The notes: generated from the letters alone by a model not told the origin. A DNA stretch of 64,000 nucleotides from an uncultured Eubacterium sp. (GCA_910580075.1 CAJTVR010000013.1:10528-74527); one strand, 5' to 3'. Shown: positions 17,382-26,528, numbered from the stretch's first letter. Numbers and translations are program-made.

Positions 17382-19253
17382 ATGTGTGGAATTTGCGGAT
17401 TTTATACAAAAAAGGCAGTAACACAGGAACAATTTAAAGCAATGAACGACAGTATGGCCCACAGGGGACCGGATGATGCAGGGGAAGTCTTATTAGCAGG
17501 GAAGAATGGATATGCAGTCGGGTTAGGGCACAGGCGCCTATCTGTCATAGATCTTTCGGATGCCGGTCACCAGCCTATGTTTTCAAATGACAAAAATCTG
17601 TCCGTTGTATTTAATGGGGAAATATACAATCATCAAAAATTAAGGAAAGAACTGGCTGGATATAAATTCCGTACACATTGTGATACAGAAGTGATACTTG
17701 CCGCATATTTAAAATGGAAGTCAGACTTTGTGAATCATTTGGAAGGCATGTTTGCAGCTGCAGTATATGACAAAGATACAGGGGAGCTTTACCTGATTCG
17801 GGACCGGATTGGAAAAAAACCGCTTTATTACTGGATAGATGAGAATAATATTGTATTTGCTTCTGAGCTTAAGCCGATTTTTTTGTTCCCTGGCTTTTCA
17901 AAAGAGATACGTAGAGATATCGTATCACGGTATCTTTTAAAGGGATATATCAATGCTCCTGACACAATCCTTAAAAATGTATATAAACTGGAACCAGGAT
18001 GCCTGTTAAAATTCTGTAATGGCAGGAGGAATATCAGAAAATACTGGGATATTTCTAAAACGTATCACCAGAATGTGTCTCGTCTGGTAAAAGATTATGG
18101 TACAGCAAAAAATGAATTGAAAAGACTGTTGAAAAAAGCAGTAAAAAATAGAATGGAAGCAGATGTGCCGCTGGGAGTTTTGTTATCTGGAGGGATTGAC
18201 AGTTCGCTGATTGCGGCTATGGCTCAGGAAAACATGGTTTCCGGGAAGATTTTGACATTTACGGTTGGTTTTTGGGAAAAAGAATATAATGAAGCTGGTT
18301 TTGCCGGGGCTGTGGCGGATTATCTGGGTACAAAGCATACAGAACTTTATATCGAAGAAAAAGATGTTCAGAATCTGGTGAATTCCATTCCGCAGTTTTA
18401 TGATGAACCTTTTGGGGATTCATCGGCAATACCAACAATGCTGGTATCCAGACTGGCGAAAAAGGATGTGACAGTAGCGCTTGGCGGGGATGGCGGAGAT
18501 GAGGTTTTTTGCGGTTATTGTACTTATGATTTTGTGCGAAAAATGCAGTGGCTAGACTGGGCAGGCGCAGCGGCTCACTGCATTGGCAAAATAGGCAGTC
18601 TGGAGCAGCATTATCCGCCAGAACTATATGCCGTTTCACAAAACCGCAATCCAAAAACAAAAACGCAGCTGGTTAGTACAAATTATATAGAAGCTGCTAT
18701 ACGTTTCGCTGCGGATGCAGGCGGGCAGGTGCCAGTAAAATATGAATCAGAAGATAGGTATGGAGTTTCAGACTGGCAGATTAGAAGGATGCTGCTGGAT
18801 ATGGACACTTATCTTCCGGGAGATATTCTGACTAAAATTGACCGGGCATCCATGAAATATTCTTTGGAATGCAGATGTCCGCTGCTTGACACAGATGTGA
18901 TAGAGTATTCATTCCGTATACCGCATCAGTATAAATACAGACGTGGGGAGAAGAAGAAAATTTTAAAAGATATAGCATATGAGTATATTCCCAAAAAAAT
19001 TTTGGACCGTCCCAAAAAGGGGTTTTCTGTACCAGTTGATAAATGGCTGACATCTTTTTTAAAAGAAAAAATGGAACATTATATAGATATGCGCTTTCTG
19101 CAGGAACAGGGGATTTTTGAACCGGAATTTACACACAGGTTTTTTGCAAAATATTTATCAGAAGGCAATCAGGGGAGAGGACGTAACTTTTCTGATATGG
19201 CTTGGAATTATTTTGTTTTTCAGCAATGGTACGAATATTATAGGAACTGTTAG
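17382..19253 (+). CDS. asnB: Glutamine-hydrolysing asparagine synthase-like amidotransferase
   Basis: A 623-residue protein. Met1-Cys2-Gly-Ile-Cys-Gly begins the Ntn glutaminase domain (Cys2 is the nucleophile), followed by MAHRGPDDAG and VVFNGEIYNH. The synthetase domain has the ATP-pyrophosphatase loop VLLSGGIDSSLIAAM and LGGDGGDEVFCGY. Housekeeping AsnB makes asparagine. In O-antigen and capsule clusters, close homologues amidate the carboxyl of uronic acids, and a uronate-forming dehydrogenase is encoded in this cluster, so that role is plausible here. The sequence alone does not decide between them. A perfect 11-base inverted repeat straddles the end of the gene. Confidence 0.8.
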   Translation: MCGICGFYTKKAVTQEQFKAMNDSMAHRGPDDAGEVLLAGKNGYAVGLGHRRLSVIDLSDAGHQPMFSNDKNLSVVFNGEIYNHQKLRKELAGYKFRTHCDTEVILAAYLKWKSDFVNHLEGMFAAAVYDKDTGELYLIRDRIGKKPLYYWIDENNIVFASELKPIFLFPGFSKEIRRDIVSRYLLKGYINAPDTILKNVYKLEPGCLLKFCNGRRNIRKYWDISKTYHQNVSRLVKDYGTAKNELKRLLKKAVKNRMEADVPLGVLLSGGIDSSLIAAMAQENMVSGKILTFTVGFWEKEYNEAGFAGAVADYLGTKHTELYIEEKDVQNLVNSIPQFYDEPFGDSSAIPTMLVSRLAKKDVTVALGGDGGDEVFCGYCTYDFVRKMQWLDWAGAAAHCIGKIGSLEQHYPPELYAVSQNRNPKTKTQLVSTNYIEAAIRFAADAGGQVPVKYESEDRYGVSDWQIRRMLLDMDTYLPGDILTKIDRASMKYSLECRCPLLDTDVIEYSFRIPHQYKYRRGEKKKILKDIAYEYIPKKILDRPKKGFSVPVDKWLTSFLKEKMEHYIDMRFLQEQGIFEPEFTHRFFAKYLSEGNQGRGRNFSDMAWNYFVFQQWYEYYRNC

Positions 19254-19298
19254 GGAATAGCCTGTGAATATTGTGCAGGATCTTTCTTAACAGTTCCT
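19242..19298 (+). repeat. Perfect 11-bp inverted repeat at the end of asnB
   Basis: AGGAACTGTTA at 19242-19252 pairs with TAACAGTTCCT at 19288-19298 around a 35-base loop. The left arm overlaps the last codons of the amidotransferase gene. No T-run follows, so it is not a clear intrinsic terminator. It may be a processing or pause site between asnB and the epimerase gene. Confidence 0.45.
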
Positions 19299-19343
19299 TA
19301 GTGGCAGAGTATAGAAGCAGAATAAGAAATATGGAGAAAGGAA

Positions 19344-20552
19344 ATGAAAAATAAAAAAATCATGCTCGTTTTCGGCACAAGGCCTGAGGCGGTTAAAATG
19401 TGCCCTGTCGTAAAGGAGCTGCAGTCCAGGCCGGGGATTCAGACCATTGTATGTGTTAGCGGGCAGCACCGGTCCATGCTGGACCAGGTTCTAAAGACCT
19501 TTCAGGTCAGGCCTGATTATGACCTGTCTGTTATGAAAGACAGGCAGACACTGTATGATATCACGACAGTCATACTAAATAAAATGAAAGAAATTCTTGA
19601 AAAGACAGTACCTGACCTGGTGCTTGTCCATGGCGACACCTCGACAGCGTTTTCGACTGCGCTGGCAGCATTTTATGCCGGCATTCCTGTTGGGCATGTC
19701 GAAGCGGGCCTTCGGACCTACAATATTCGCAGCCCGTACCCGGAGGAGTTCAACCGCCAGGCAGTAGGGGCTGCCAGCAGCCTGCATTTTGCGCCTACAA
19801 AGCAGGCAGCAGAAAATCTGCTGCGCGAGGGAAAGGATCCGGCATCGGTTTTCATTACTGGGAATACGGTCATTGATGCCCTTAAGACCACGGTGCTGGA
19901 TGCGTATACGCATCCAGAGCTGGAGTGGTGCAAAGGCTCCAGGATGGTTTTGCTCACGGCCCACCGCCGGGAAAACCTGGGGGAGGCGATGCACGGCATG
20001 TTCCGGGCCGTCAGGCGTGTGCTGGATGAGCATCCTGATGTAAAAGCGGTATACCCGGTCCACTTAAACCCGCTGGTAAGGAAGGCGGCGCAGGAGGTGT
20101 TCGGGGAGCATGCGCCGGGCGGGAAGGAGGAGCGGCTGCACCTTATAGAACCGCTGGATGTGCTGGATTTTCACAATTTCATGAAGCGGTCCTATTTAAT
20201 ACTGACGGATTCAGGCGGCATCCAGGAGGAGGCACCGGCGCTCGGCAAGCCGGTGCTGGTGATGAGGGATGTGACGGAAAGGCCGGAAGGGATCCGGGCC
20301 GGAACTGTGCGGCTGGCAGGGACAGATGAAGAGCAGATTTATGCATCCTTTACGCAGCTGCTGGATGAAAAGGAGTCATGGGAGTCGATGGCACGCGCGG
20401 CCAATCCATACGGGGACGGGCATGCATCTGCCCGTATTGCGGATGTGATTTTGACTGGCAGGTGCGGGCCTTTTTCTGGCAGCAAACGGGATTCAACAGA
20501 TTATTGCAGACAGACAGTCCTCTGCGGGGAGCGGCTGACACAATATCTGTAG
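19344..20552 (+). CDS. wecB: UDP-N-acetylglucosamine 2-epimerase (non-hydrolysing)
   Basis: A 402-residue GT-B-fold epimerase. Family motifs are MLVFGTRPEAVKMCPVV at the N-terminus, VCVSGQHRSMLDQVL, LVHGDTSTAFSTALAAFY, GHVEAGLRT, PEEFNRQAV, LLTAHRRENLG and LTDSGGIQEEAPALGKPVLVMRDVTERPEG. It interconverts UDP-GlcNAc and UDP-ManNAc. If the TviB-like dehydrogenase accepts UDP-ManNAc, the product would be UDP-ManNAcA. The gene is visibly more GC-rich than the polymerase and flippase genes and lies last in the cluster. About 30 C-terminal residues beyond the usual end (after the ARIADVIL segment) look unrelated to the family and may be read-through sequence. Confidence 0.88.
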   Translation: MKNKKIMLVFGTRPEAVKMCPVVKELQSRPGIQTIVCVSGQHRSMLDQVLKTFQVRPDYDLSVMKDRQTLYDITTVILNKMKEILEKTVPDLVLVHGDTSTAFSTALAAFYAGIPVGHVEAGLRTYNIRSPYPEEFNRQAVGAASSLHFAPTKQAAENLLREGKDPASVFITGNTVIDALKTTVLDAYTHPELEWCKGSRMVLLTAHRRENLGEAMHGMFRAVRRVLDEHPDVKAVYPVHLNPLVRKAAQEVFGEHAPGGKEERLHLIEPLDVLDFHNFMKRSYLILTDSGGIQEEAPALGKPVLVMRDVTERPEGIRAGTVRLAGTDEEQIYASFTQLLDEKESWESMARAANPYGDGHASARIADVILTGRCGPFSGSKRDSTDYCRQTVLCGERLTQYL

Positions 20553-20561
20553 AAAAGAAAA

Positions 20562-20603
20562 GGCTGGGGCAGGGCACTATGGAAGGTGCCGCTGTCCCCA
20601 GCC
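20562..20603. terminator. Hairpin between convergent genes
   Basis: GGCTGGGG at 20562-20569 pairs with CCCCAGCC at 20596-20603, and an inner GGCAC/GTGCC pairing extends the stem. It lies between the end of the polysaccharide cluster and the convergent surface-protein gene. There is no T-run on either side, so terminator function is likely but unproven. Confidence 0.45.
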
Positions 20604-20678
20604 AGCAGATTTCAGTAATCCGAAACTATTGCCACAAGGATTTCTGAAATCCTGTTTTATGAGGTCTGATGCGCAATA

Positions 20679-23600
20679 TTACGGATCTGCCCTTTGAATA
20701 TCCTCAGCCTTACAATCGGCGTATAATTTTCTGTCTGCCCATTCTGCCACATTTACCGTCAAAACCGCATTATAATATTTGTATTCGTCTACGCTCAGGC
20801 TCACATAAGTTTTTACACGGATTGGTATCTGGAATGTCGGATTCGTTATATCCGCATCTTGTATAACAAAGCCATACCCTGTGCCATCAGCAAGTTCCAC
20901 AATCCTTAAACCATCAATTTGTTCCTGTGTATTTATGGTACAGCTGTCGAAAATCAGCTGCTCTTTCAAGCCATAACATGGTGTAAAATGAAGTTCGCCT
21001 CTGTCGTTTATTAATTTAAATGCCAGTTTGCCTCTGTCCTGCTCCTCCCAGCCATCCGCTTGAATTGCAGATCCTGTCACCACATCAACGGAAGAAAGAA
21101 ACTTTATCTCAAAGTCAGGCTGCACCTCAACCTCTGAGGATGCCTTTTTCGTAAATATCTGTGACGATGTCACTATGGTTATTTCCGCACTTATCGTTGC
21201 TTTTCCGAGGGCTACGCCAGTTATTGAAATGTAATCTCTATTAACTTCATCGCTATACACATGGATAATCTTCGGGTCCGAGGAAGTCCATTTTGTCTTC
21301 ACAATCCTCGCACTGTATGCATGTACGCCCAGCTGAGCCGAAATAAAAGCCCATTCATCTACTGGCAGACCAGAGACTGTGCGCAGCTCTACTGTCGTTT
21401 CCTCCGCGGATGGATCCGGCGTGGAATCGGTAACCTCCAGCGGGACTACATTTGATGCAATCTTCTCTTCCGTACCGTCTGGAAGCTCAACTGTGGCAAG
21501 TGCCGCCAGTTCGTCGTTGCCCGCTGCCATGCCTGTTATGCTGCAGCCTGCCGTGGTTTCTTCTAATGTGCGGCCATCCAAATCCACAGACATCACGCCG
21601 CCCACATTATGAGTGTCTAAAAATTCGACGTATGTTAATTTCGCCCCTTCCGGTGCGTTCAGCTGCAGCGATGCATGCACTGAATCTCCTTTTTTGATGG
21701 ACGCCGAGTCGGTTGTGAGCTTAATTTCGGAAACCGGCGCAGAACCATCCTCTGTGACATGGATTCTAATTACTTTCGCCTGGTTTCGTAGAATAACGGG
21801 GCTGTCTTTTTCGTTGCCAATGATGTCTGCACGCATATGGATAACTTCAGTTCCGGCAAATCTCGCGGTTATTTTGATACCTATCGGTGCCGGGTCACCT
21901 TTTTTCTCATATATATAAGTAACATTCGTATTTCTTCCAAATCTGTTAGTGCCGAAATCATACAGCTGGCCCGATTCTTTTGGGTCTGCAGAAAAGTATA
22001 TTTCCTGTTCTTCACCTTTTTTCATTGTGAAATATGTACGGTCCACCGCGATTCCTTTTGGCTCTGCATCTGTTTTGTTATCCTCTGATTCCGAGTCTCC
22101 GGATGATGAGCCGCCGGATGACGAGCCGCCAGAGGACGAGCCGCCGGATGATGAGCCGCCAGAGGACGAGCCGCCGGATGATGAGCCGCCAGAGGACGAG
22201 CTTGCGGATGATGAACTTCCGGATGATGAGCCGCCAGATGCAGGGCTGCCGGACGCAGACGGGGCGCTGACTGTGATGTCACGGCTGCTGTTTTTTACGA
22301 CCGTTATATTCCCGGATGATGTGTGAACCGTTATACTGATTTCTGTTCTGTTTTGTACTTTCAGGCTGACCCTGGCAGTATTGCCGGAAACTTTAACCGA
22401 GCTGCCTTCCGAGCCTTTTTCCAGTACCAGGTTCAGGCCTGTGCTGCTGTCTAAGGCCACATTCACAGATGCAGTAATCGTCGCAGATGCAGATACCTTA
22501 AGCGGGATTGCCGTCTTTGTGGAGCCGGATAACGCGATATTCATCTCTTTGGAAACAGTGACACTATTTACTTTTCCTTTCTCACCTACTGCCATTTTTA
22601 CGTCCGCTTTCGGGGCATCCAAAGATACGTCCGATACCGTGCCTTTGATATCCATATCTGCTCTGGCACTTTCTGCCGCTGCATCCAGAGATACACTGCT
22701 GACCGTCCCTCCGTCTGCAACCGCTATGTTCACATCTGACTGCGGCGCGGCAAGCTTTACATCTCCGACGCTGCCGCTGACATCAATGTCCAGTTTCGCA
22801 CGCTGCGCTGCTTCCCCTGCCGATATATTTCCCAGGGAACTTCCCTGCGAAACAGATACCTTCGCATCGGTGTCCGGCGACTGGAATGAAACTCCGTTTA
22901 CGGTTCCGTTTACTTCCAGCGCCACTTTTGCGCCCGTCTGTGCAAATGCAATGCCGCTGACACTGGCACCCTTCGATACAACAATGCGTGCGGTCTTTGC
23001 AAATATGTTCAGAAAATTGCCGGATGCGTTTTCCAGCCACGTGCTGTCCCTGATTGCCTGCACAGAAACGGACTTAAAAGTTCCGTTATTTTCCATATCC
23101 GCATTCGGTGCATCCACAATCAGATCAATCCCTGAATAATCCGCTTTCGGAATCGTAAATGCGTCCTCCGCTTCTGTCTGGAAACGAAGCGTCTTTACAG
23201 CCGTATTTTTCAGCGCCGCCTCAAGCTGCTTCTGGCTGGACACCGTCACATCTTCTTTCTGTGCCTGTTCCGTATCCGGGGCTTTTGCTGCGGCTGCCTT
23301 TACGCGTACCTTACATGACAGCTGTCTGCTTTTTGCTGTTTTCTTTCCATTTTTCAGGACTGTGCGTGTAACCTTCACCCGGATTACTGCGGAACCTTTG
23401 CCTTTGCCTTTCAAAAGCACATACGTCTTTTTCTTGCCGTATGGCTTGCATACTGCAGCATCCGTCGTCGTCACTTTTTTGATTTTCCACCCCTGCTGAT
23501 TGTTCACCAGCCTGAGCTTATAGCCCTTTTGCCCGGCCTTTAAGGTTTTTGAACTGACGTTTAGCTTTACCTGTTTTTGTGCAGCCGCTGATGCTTCCAG

Positions 23601-23690
23601 TGCAGGCACGCACGGAGCCATGGCTGTGCTGCATGACACGATGAAAGCTAAAAGCACTGCGGCTTTCATTTTTAACTGTCTGATTTTCAT
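20679..23690 (-). CDS. Large secreted solenoid-like surface protein
   Basis: A 1003-residue exported protein. A signal peptide (MKIRQLKMKAAVLLAFIVSC and on to about residue 36) ends near ALEASA-AA. Residues 36-135 are a Lys-rich Ig-like (Big-type) domain. Residues 155-460 consist of repeating strands such as GSVGDVKLAAPQSDVNIAV, GTVSSVSLDA and GTVSDVSLDAPKADVKMAV, a pattern I read as a right-handed beta-solenoid. A Ser/Gly linker of about 60 residues follows, then two or three Ig-like domains with KGEEQEIYFSAD and KKGDSVHASLQL. No LPXTG motif or transmembrane tail is seen, so it is probably released or bound non-covalently. AGGAGG precedes the ATG. A role in adhesion or glycan binding is inferred. 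Confidence 0.7.
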   Translation of the reverse strand: MKIRQLKMKAAVLLAFIVSCSTAMAPCVPALEASAAAQKQVKLNVSSKTLKAGQKGYKLRLVNNQQGWKIKKVTTTDAAVCKPYGKKKTYVLLKGKGKGSAVIRVKVTRTVLKNGKKTAKSRQLSCKVRVKAAAAKAPDTEQAQKEDVTVSSQKQLEAALKNTAVKTLRFQTEAEDAFTIPKADYSGIDLIVDAPNADMENNGTFKSVSVQAIRDSTWLENASGNFLNIFAKTARIVVSKGASVSGIAFAQTGAKVALEVNGTVNGVSFQSPDTDAKVSVSQGSSLGNISAGEAAQRAKLDIDVSGSVGDVKLAAPQSDVNIAVADGGTVSSVSLDAAAESARADMDIKGTVSDVSLDAPKADVKMAVGEKGKVNSVTVSKEMNIALSGSTKTAIPLKVSASATITASVNVALDSSTGLNLVLEKGSEGSSVKVSGNTARVSLKVQNRTEISITVHTSSGNITVVKNSSRDITVSAPSASGSPASGGSSSGSSSSASSSSGGSSSGGSSSGGSSSGGSSSGGSSSGGSSSGDSESEDNKTDAEPKGIAVDRTYFTMKKGEEQEIYFSADPKESGQLYDFGTNRFGRNTNVTYIYEKKGDPAPIGIKITARFAGTEVIHMRADIIGNEKDSPVILRNQAKVIRIHVTEDGSAPVSEIKLTTDSASIKKGDSVHASLQLNAPEGAKLTYVEFLDTHNVGGVMSVDLDGRTLEETTAGCSITGMAAGNDELAALATVELPDGTEEKIASNVVPLEVTDSTPDPSAEETTVELRTVSGLPVDEWAFISAQLGVHAYSARIVKTKWTSSDPKIIHVYSDEVNRDYISITGVALGKATISAEITIVTSSQIFTKKASSEVEVQPDFEIKFLSSVDVVTGSAIQADGWEEQDRGKLAFKLINDRGELHFTPCYGLKEQLIFDSCTINTQEQIDGLRIVELADGTGYGFVIQDADITNPTFQIPIRVKTYVSLSVDEYKYYNAVLTVNVAEWADRKLYADCKAEDIQRADP
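22111..22200 (-). repeat. 30-bp coding tandem repeat (Gly/Ser linker)
   Basis: Three adjacent 30-base units lie at 22111-22140, 22141-22170 and 22171-22200. The last two are identical; the first differs by one base. Degenerate 15-base half-units extend the tract to about 22095-22230. On the minus strand each unit adds ten residues of the GGSSS type. Unit gain or loss keeps the frame, so linker length can vary between strains. Confidence 0.8.
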
Positions 23691-23775
23691 TGATCTTTTC
23701 CTCCTTGTCTGCTGGTCTGGTATTCAGCAGTCTGCTGTTATTTTACTAAAATCCAGTAACAAAAAACAGTACCCG

Positions 23776-23805
23776 GGTACAAACAGCATATTTTCCGGTA
23801 CAACC
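23776..23805. promoter_or_regulatory. Direct repeats, LytTR-like spacing, upstream of the surface protein
   Basis: GGTACAAAC at 23776-23784 and GGTACAACC at 23797-23805 are near-identical 9-mers offset by 21 bases, two helical turns, the geometry of LytTR-type activator sites. The first lies inside the palindrome GTACCCGGGTAC (23769-23780). They are 85-115 bases upstream of the minus-strand surface-protein start. The regulator is unknown. Confidence 0.4.
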
Positions 23806-24262
23806 GGCATATGAGCTATGGAGACGCATTCGAGTATGTCTATCTGGATGATAACGATATTATACGTTCAAAAATCATAAGAAATAAAGACGGGGGTGCG
23901 GACAAAAAACCGGACTGCTATAGGACTCCGATATGTATCAGAAGATACTGGTTACAGCAGAGCCGGTATTTACCAATGGCGGAAGCGTTATCTAAAGGAA
24001 GGTGCATCCGGTCTGATGAATAACAGAAATATTGCCTCTCAGATTTTATGGATATAATAAATAATTATCTTGTGTGGCATAATGAAACCAGAATAAAAAA
24101 TCATTAGGATATATGAGTCCTGTGGTGTACAGACGAAGTCCTGGGTTAGCAGCTTAGCCAGTCCAAGAAATCGTCCGCACCCCCTGTCAAACTGGCGTTA
24201 CAATATAGTGCAGAAGGCCGGGCGCTCTTTCATCATTCGTTCAAAAGGGCTGTTTGTAAAAT
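23806..24262. other. Gene-poor stretch
   Basis: No gene is supported here. One 70-codon open frame on the plus strand (23811-24023) has no ribosome site and no recognisable domain. The stretch may hold degraded DNA left by the element whose remnant follows. Confidence 0.4.
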
Positions 24263-24665
24263 TCATTCTTCGTCCTCCATTTCCTCGTGATCGTCCTCAT
24301 CCCAGGGCGGCATATCATCTCCGCCGTCATAATCCTCCAATTCGTCCCCGTAGTCCTCCTCAGGCCCGGCAGCCTTTTCTTGTTTGGGGCGGTAAATCTT
24401 AAAGTACCAGCCAGCTCCGCCGCACATTTCTCAGCGCAGGAGCAGACTGCCGCCTCCGCCTCCGCTGCCTCGGCAGCGGTCAGCAGGTCGGCCTCGTCCA
24501 CCATGTTCAAGAAGCAGGTTTGATACTGCTCACCCGCCTCGTCTATGGGCTTGTCATAGTCGGTGACAAGGTAAAAGGTGGCCCCGCCCCTGGTTTGGGC
24601 AGTGATAGCTGGTTCTTCTATGGTGGCGGGCTCCGCCTGGTGCTTTGGCGGTATTTTTCATGTTC
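24263..24665 (-). pseudogene. Broken remnant of a conjugative-element accessory gene
   Basis: Reading the minus strand, one frame gives ATFYLVTDYDKPIDEAGEQY and then TCFLNMVDEADLLTAAEAAE. Around 24402-24412 sense passes to another frame, which continues WYFKIYRPKQEKAA and an acidic tail (PPWDEDDHEEMEDEE) to the stop at 24263-24265. No good start remains. The composition (Ala/Glu-rich middle, acidic tail, GC-richer than its surroundings) is like hypothetical proteins carried by Tn916-like and Tn1549-like elements of gut Firmicutes; that match is from memory. It indicates that an integrative element once occupied the left flank of the operon that follows. Confidence 0.4.
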
Positions 24666-24909
24666 AGGAAAACAAAAAAACTAAAATTTCGTTTGTAATA
24701 ATAAGATTGCAAAGCCGAAAAGTATATTATATAATTATTATTACAAACCATCAGCTATAAACAATCGTCAGGCAAAGTAACATAAATATTAGAAAATCTC
24801 TCTGAAAAGAAGAATGAAAGCTGATTCCAGCATAGTCCTTCTTTTTCATAAACACATTTTATATGTCTGCCGTTTTGCATAATAAAGTTTTGTAAAGCGG
24901 CTGACATTT

Positions 24910-24938
24910 TTTACAATAAAGCAGGAATTGTATATGAA
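24910..24938 (+). promoter_or_regulatory. Promoter of the eight-gene operon
   Basis: TTTACA (24910-24915), 17-base spacer, TATGAA (24933-24938). It lies 35 bases before the first start codon, with AAGGGG at 24960-24965 as the ribosome site. No other promoter of similar quality is seen between genes of the operon. Confidence 0.55.
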
Positions 24939-24972
24939 TGATAACTGAAAACAGCAGATAAGGGGAACAGGA

Positions 24973-26526
24973 ATGAAAATTTCAGAGAAAATTGAAGAAT
25001 TGCTAAAATATTGTTCTGTATACCAGGGACATGTGAATATGATGGATGAGCGCAGGACGGATGATGATTTTCATGTTACATTACAGGAGGAGACGGATAT
25101 TCTGGCCAGTCTGGATAAACTGCAGTTTATACTGCTGACAGGAGAAGCCGGAGACGGAAAATCCCGACTGATCCGGGCACTGTGGAATAAATTACAAGAG
25201 TGCGGATTTTGTGAGCCTTATATGGATTTTTCGGCTGAAACAGAGGAAGAAAAGGAAAAAATTTTACAGAGAATAGCGGATATTATTGATGGAAAAACGG
25301 ACGAGCGTGTGATTATTGCAGCTAATGTCGGAATATTTACAAAAAGTGTACTCAAATACCAGCGGTCTTTGATGGAAAAACTGAACCGGGAAAGTGAAAG
25401 AGTAAAGATAATAAATTTTGAGAAAAGGAATCTTGCCCAGGATGAAAAAATCTTTCAAAAAATTGTACAGGCTTTTTTGAAGTATGATGGGAATCTGTGT
25501 GGAAACAGTGAATGCCAGTTTTATGGAAAATGTGCATTTCAAGAAAATTTAGATTATCTTCTCTCAGAAAAAGGAATAGAAAGCGTACGGGTGATGTGTG
25601 ATGCAGTCTGTCTGATCGGGGAACATGTTACATTTCGGGAACTGCTGTCTCTCCTGTCTTATATGGTGACGTTTGGAGAAAGCTGCAGGGAGCGCGGGAT
25701 AAAAGGAAACCAGGATAATGGGTTTATAGAATCTGTATTCAGACAGGAGCAGCATGCAGATCAGGTGCTCCTGCATATGTCTGATATGGATCCCGCATTT
25801 AAAAATTCACGGATCAATACAGCGGTTTATGCTTCAGTGGAAGAATGCCGCAGGGAAAAAAGAAAGAACTTTTTTTATGGACAGGAAAACCAGTACGGAC
25901 TGCTTGCAGCTGATTATCTGACAGAATTTCGGGAAGTAATCCGGTTTTTTCAGAATGAGTGTTATATTGATTCTGCTGAAATCCAGAATGGAGAACTGTA
26001 CCGTTTGAAACGAGGACTTGGAAGACTGACAAGGCGCGGGCAGAGCGACCTTGCCATGAAAGTTGTGGATACGCCTGTTATGCTTGGCAATGATATACAG
26101 ACGGAATTTGAACTTGGAAATATTGACATGATCTGGCACAGGTACGGATTGGATTTTAACAGCCTGGATAAAATTTCAAATATGCCGGAAGGGCAGAACC
26201 GTTTTTCGATCAGCTATGTATATCAGGAAGAGGATGGTATTCTTGGCGCAATTACACTGACTGTAGACTACCGGCTGTTCCGTTTTTTAATGATGGCAGA
26301 CGATTATTATTATCTGAGTTATAACAGCAAAACACTGGAAGATTATCAGATTAATTCTTTTTATCAGAAAATTTTAAAGAAAAAGAAAGGAGCTTATGAA
26401 AGGATGCATGTACGTTTTACCAGTGAACAGCTGAAACATCTGTGCGATTTTTCGTTAAGCGTCCAGCATCTGAACCATTTTTTAAAAGGGCAGAGCACTG
26501 TGGTTAAAATAAGAAAAGAGGGCTGA
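24973..26526 (+). CDS. Operon gene 1: DptF-like P-loop ATPase
   Basis: A 517-residue cytoplasmic protein. A Walker A loop, GEAGDGKS, is at residues 57-64 after a hydrophobic strand. Next comes IIAANVGIF (about 114-122), a KIINFEKRNL segment, a cysteine cluster Cys176-x4-Cys181-x5-Cys187, and GEHVTFRELLSLLSYMVTFG (216-235). This order (GDGKS loop, Asn-Gly strand, Cys cluster followed by an Asn-Leu helix, then a His-Thr-x-Arg motif) resembles what I remember of DptF/DndF, the ATPase of phosphorothioation-linked restriction. No dnd modification genes are seen, so it is at most a distant relative. It is first in the operon, with its own promoter and a 2-base gap to gene 2. It probably powers the system. 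Confidence 0.6.
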   Translation: MKISEKIEELLKYCSVYQGHVNMMDERRTDDDFHVTLQEETDILASLDKLQFILLTGEAGDGKSRLIRALWNKLQECGFCEPYMDFSAETEEEKEKILQRIADIIDGKTDERVIIAANVGIFTKSVLKYQRSLMEKLNRESERVKIINFEKRNLAQDEKIFQKIVQAFLKYDGNLCGNSECQFYGKCAFQENLDYLLSEKGIESVRVMCDAVCLIGEHVTFRELLSLLSYMVTFGESCRERGIKGNQDNGFIESVFRQEQHADQVLLHMSDMDPAFKNSRINTAVYASVEECRREKRKNFFYGQENQYGLLAADYLTEFREVIRFFQNECYIDSAEIQNGELYRLKRGLGRLTRRGQSDLAMKVVDTPVMLGNDIQTEFELGNIDMIWHRYGLDFNSLDKISNMPEGQNRFSISYVYQEEDGILGAITLTVDYRLFRFLMMADDYYYLSYNSKTLEDYQINSFYQKILKKKKGAYERMHVRFTSEQLKHLCDFSLSVQHLNHFLKGQSTVVKIRKEG

Positions 26527-26528
26527 TT

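Noticed and set aside
22095..22230. CRISPR-like array
   Set aside because: The repeats are contiguous coding units without spacers.
22022..22326. Three long open frames on both strands across the Ser/Gly tract
   Set aside because: They arise from the GC-rich 15/30-bp repeat of the surface-protein gene; the repeat peptides have no sense and no ribosome site.
23811..24023. 70-codon open frame after the surface protein
   Set aside because: No ribosome site, no recognisable domain, and odd composition; probably chance.
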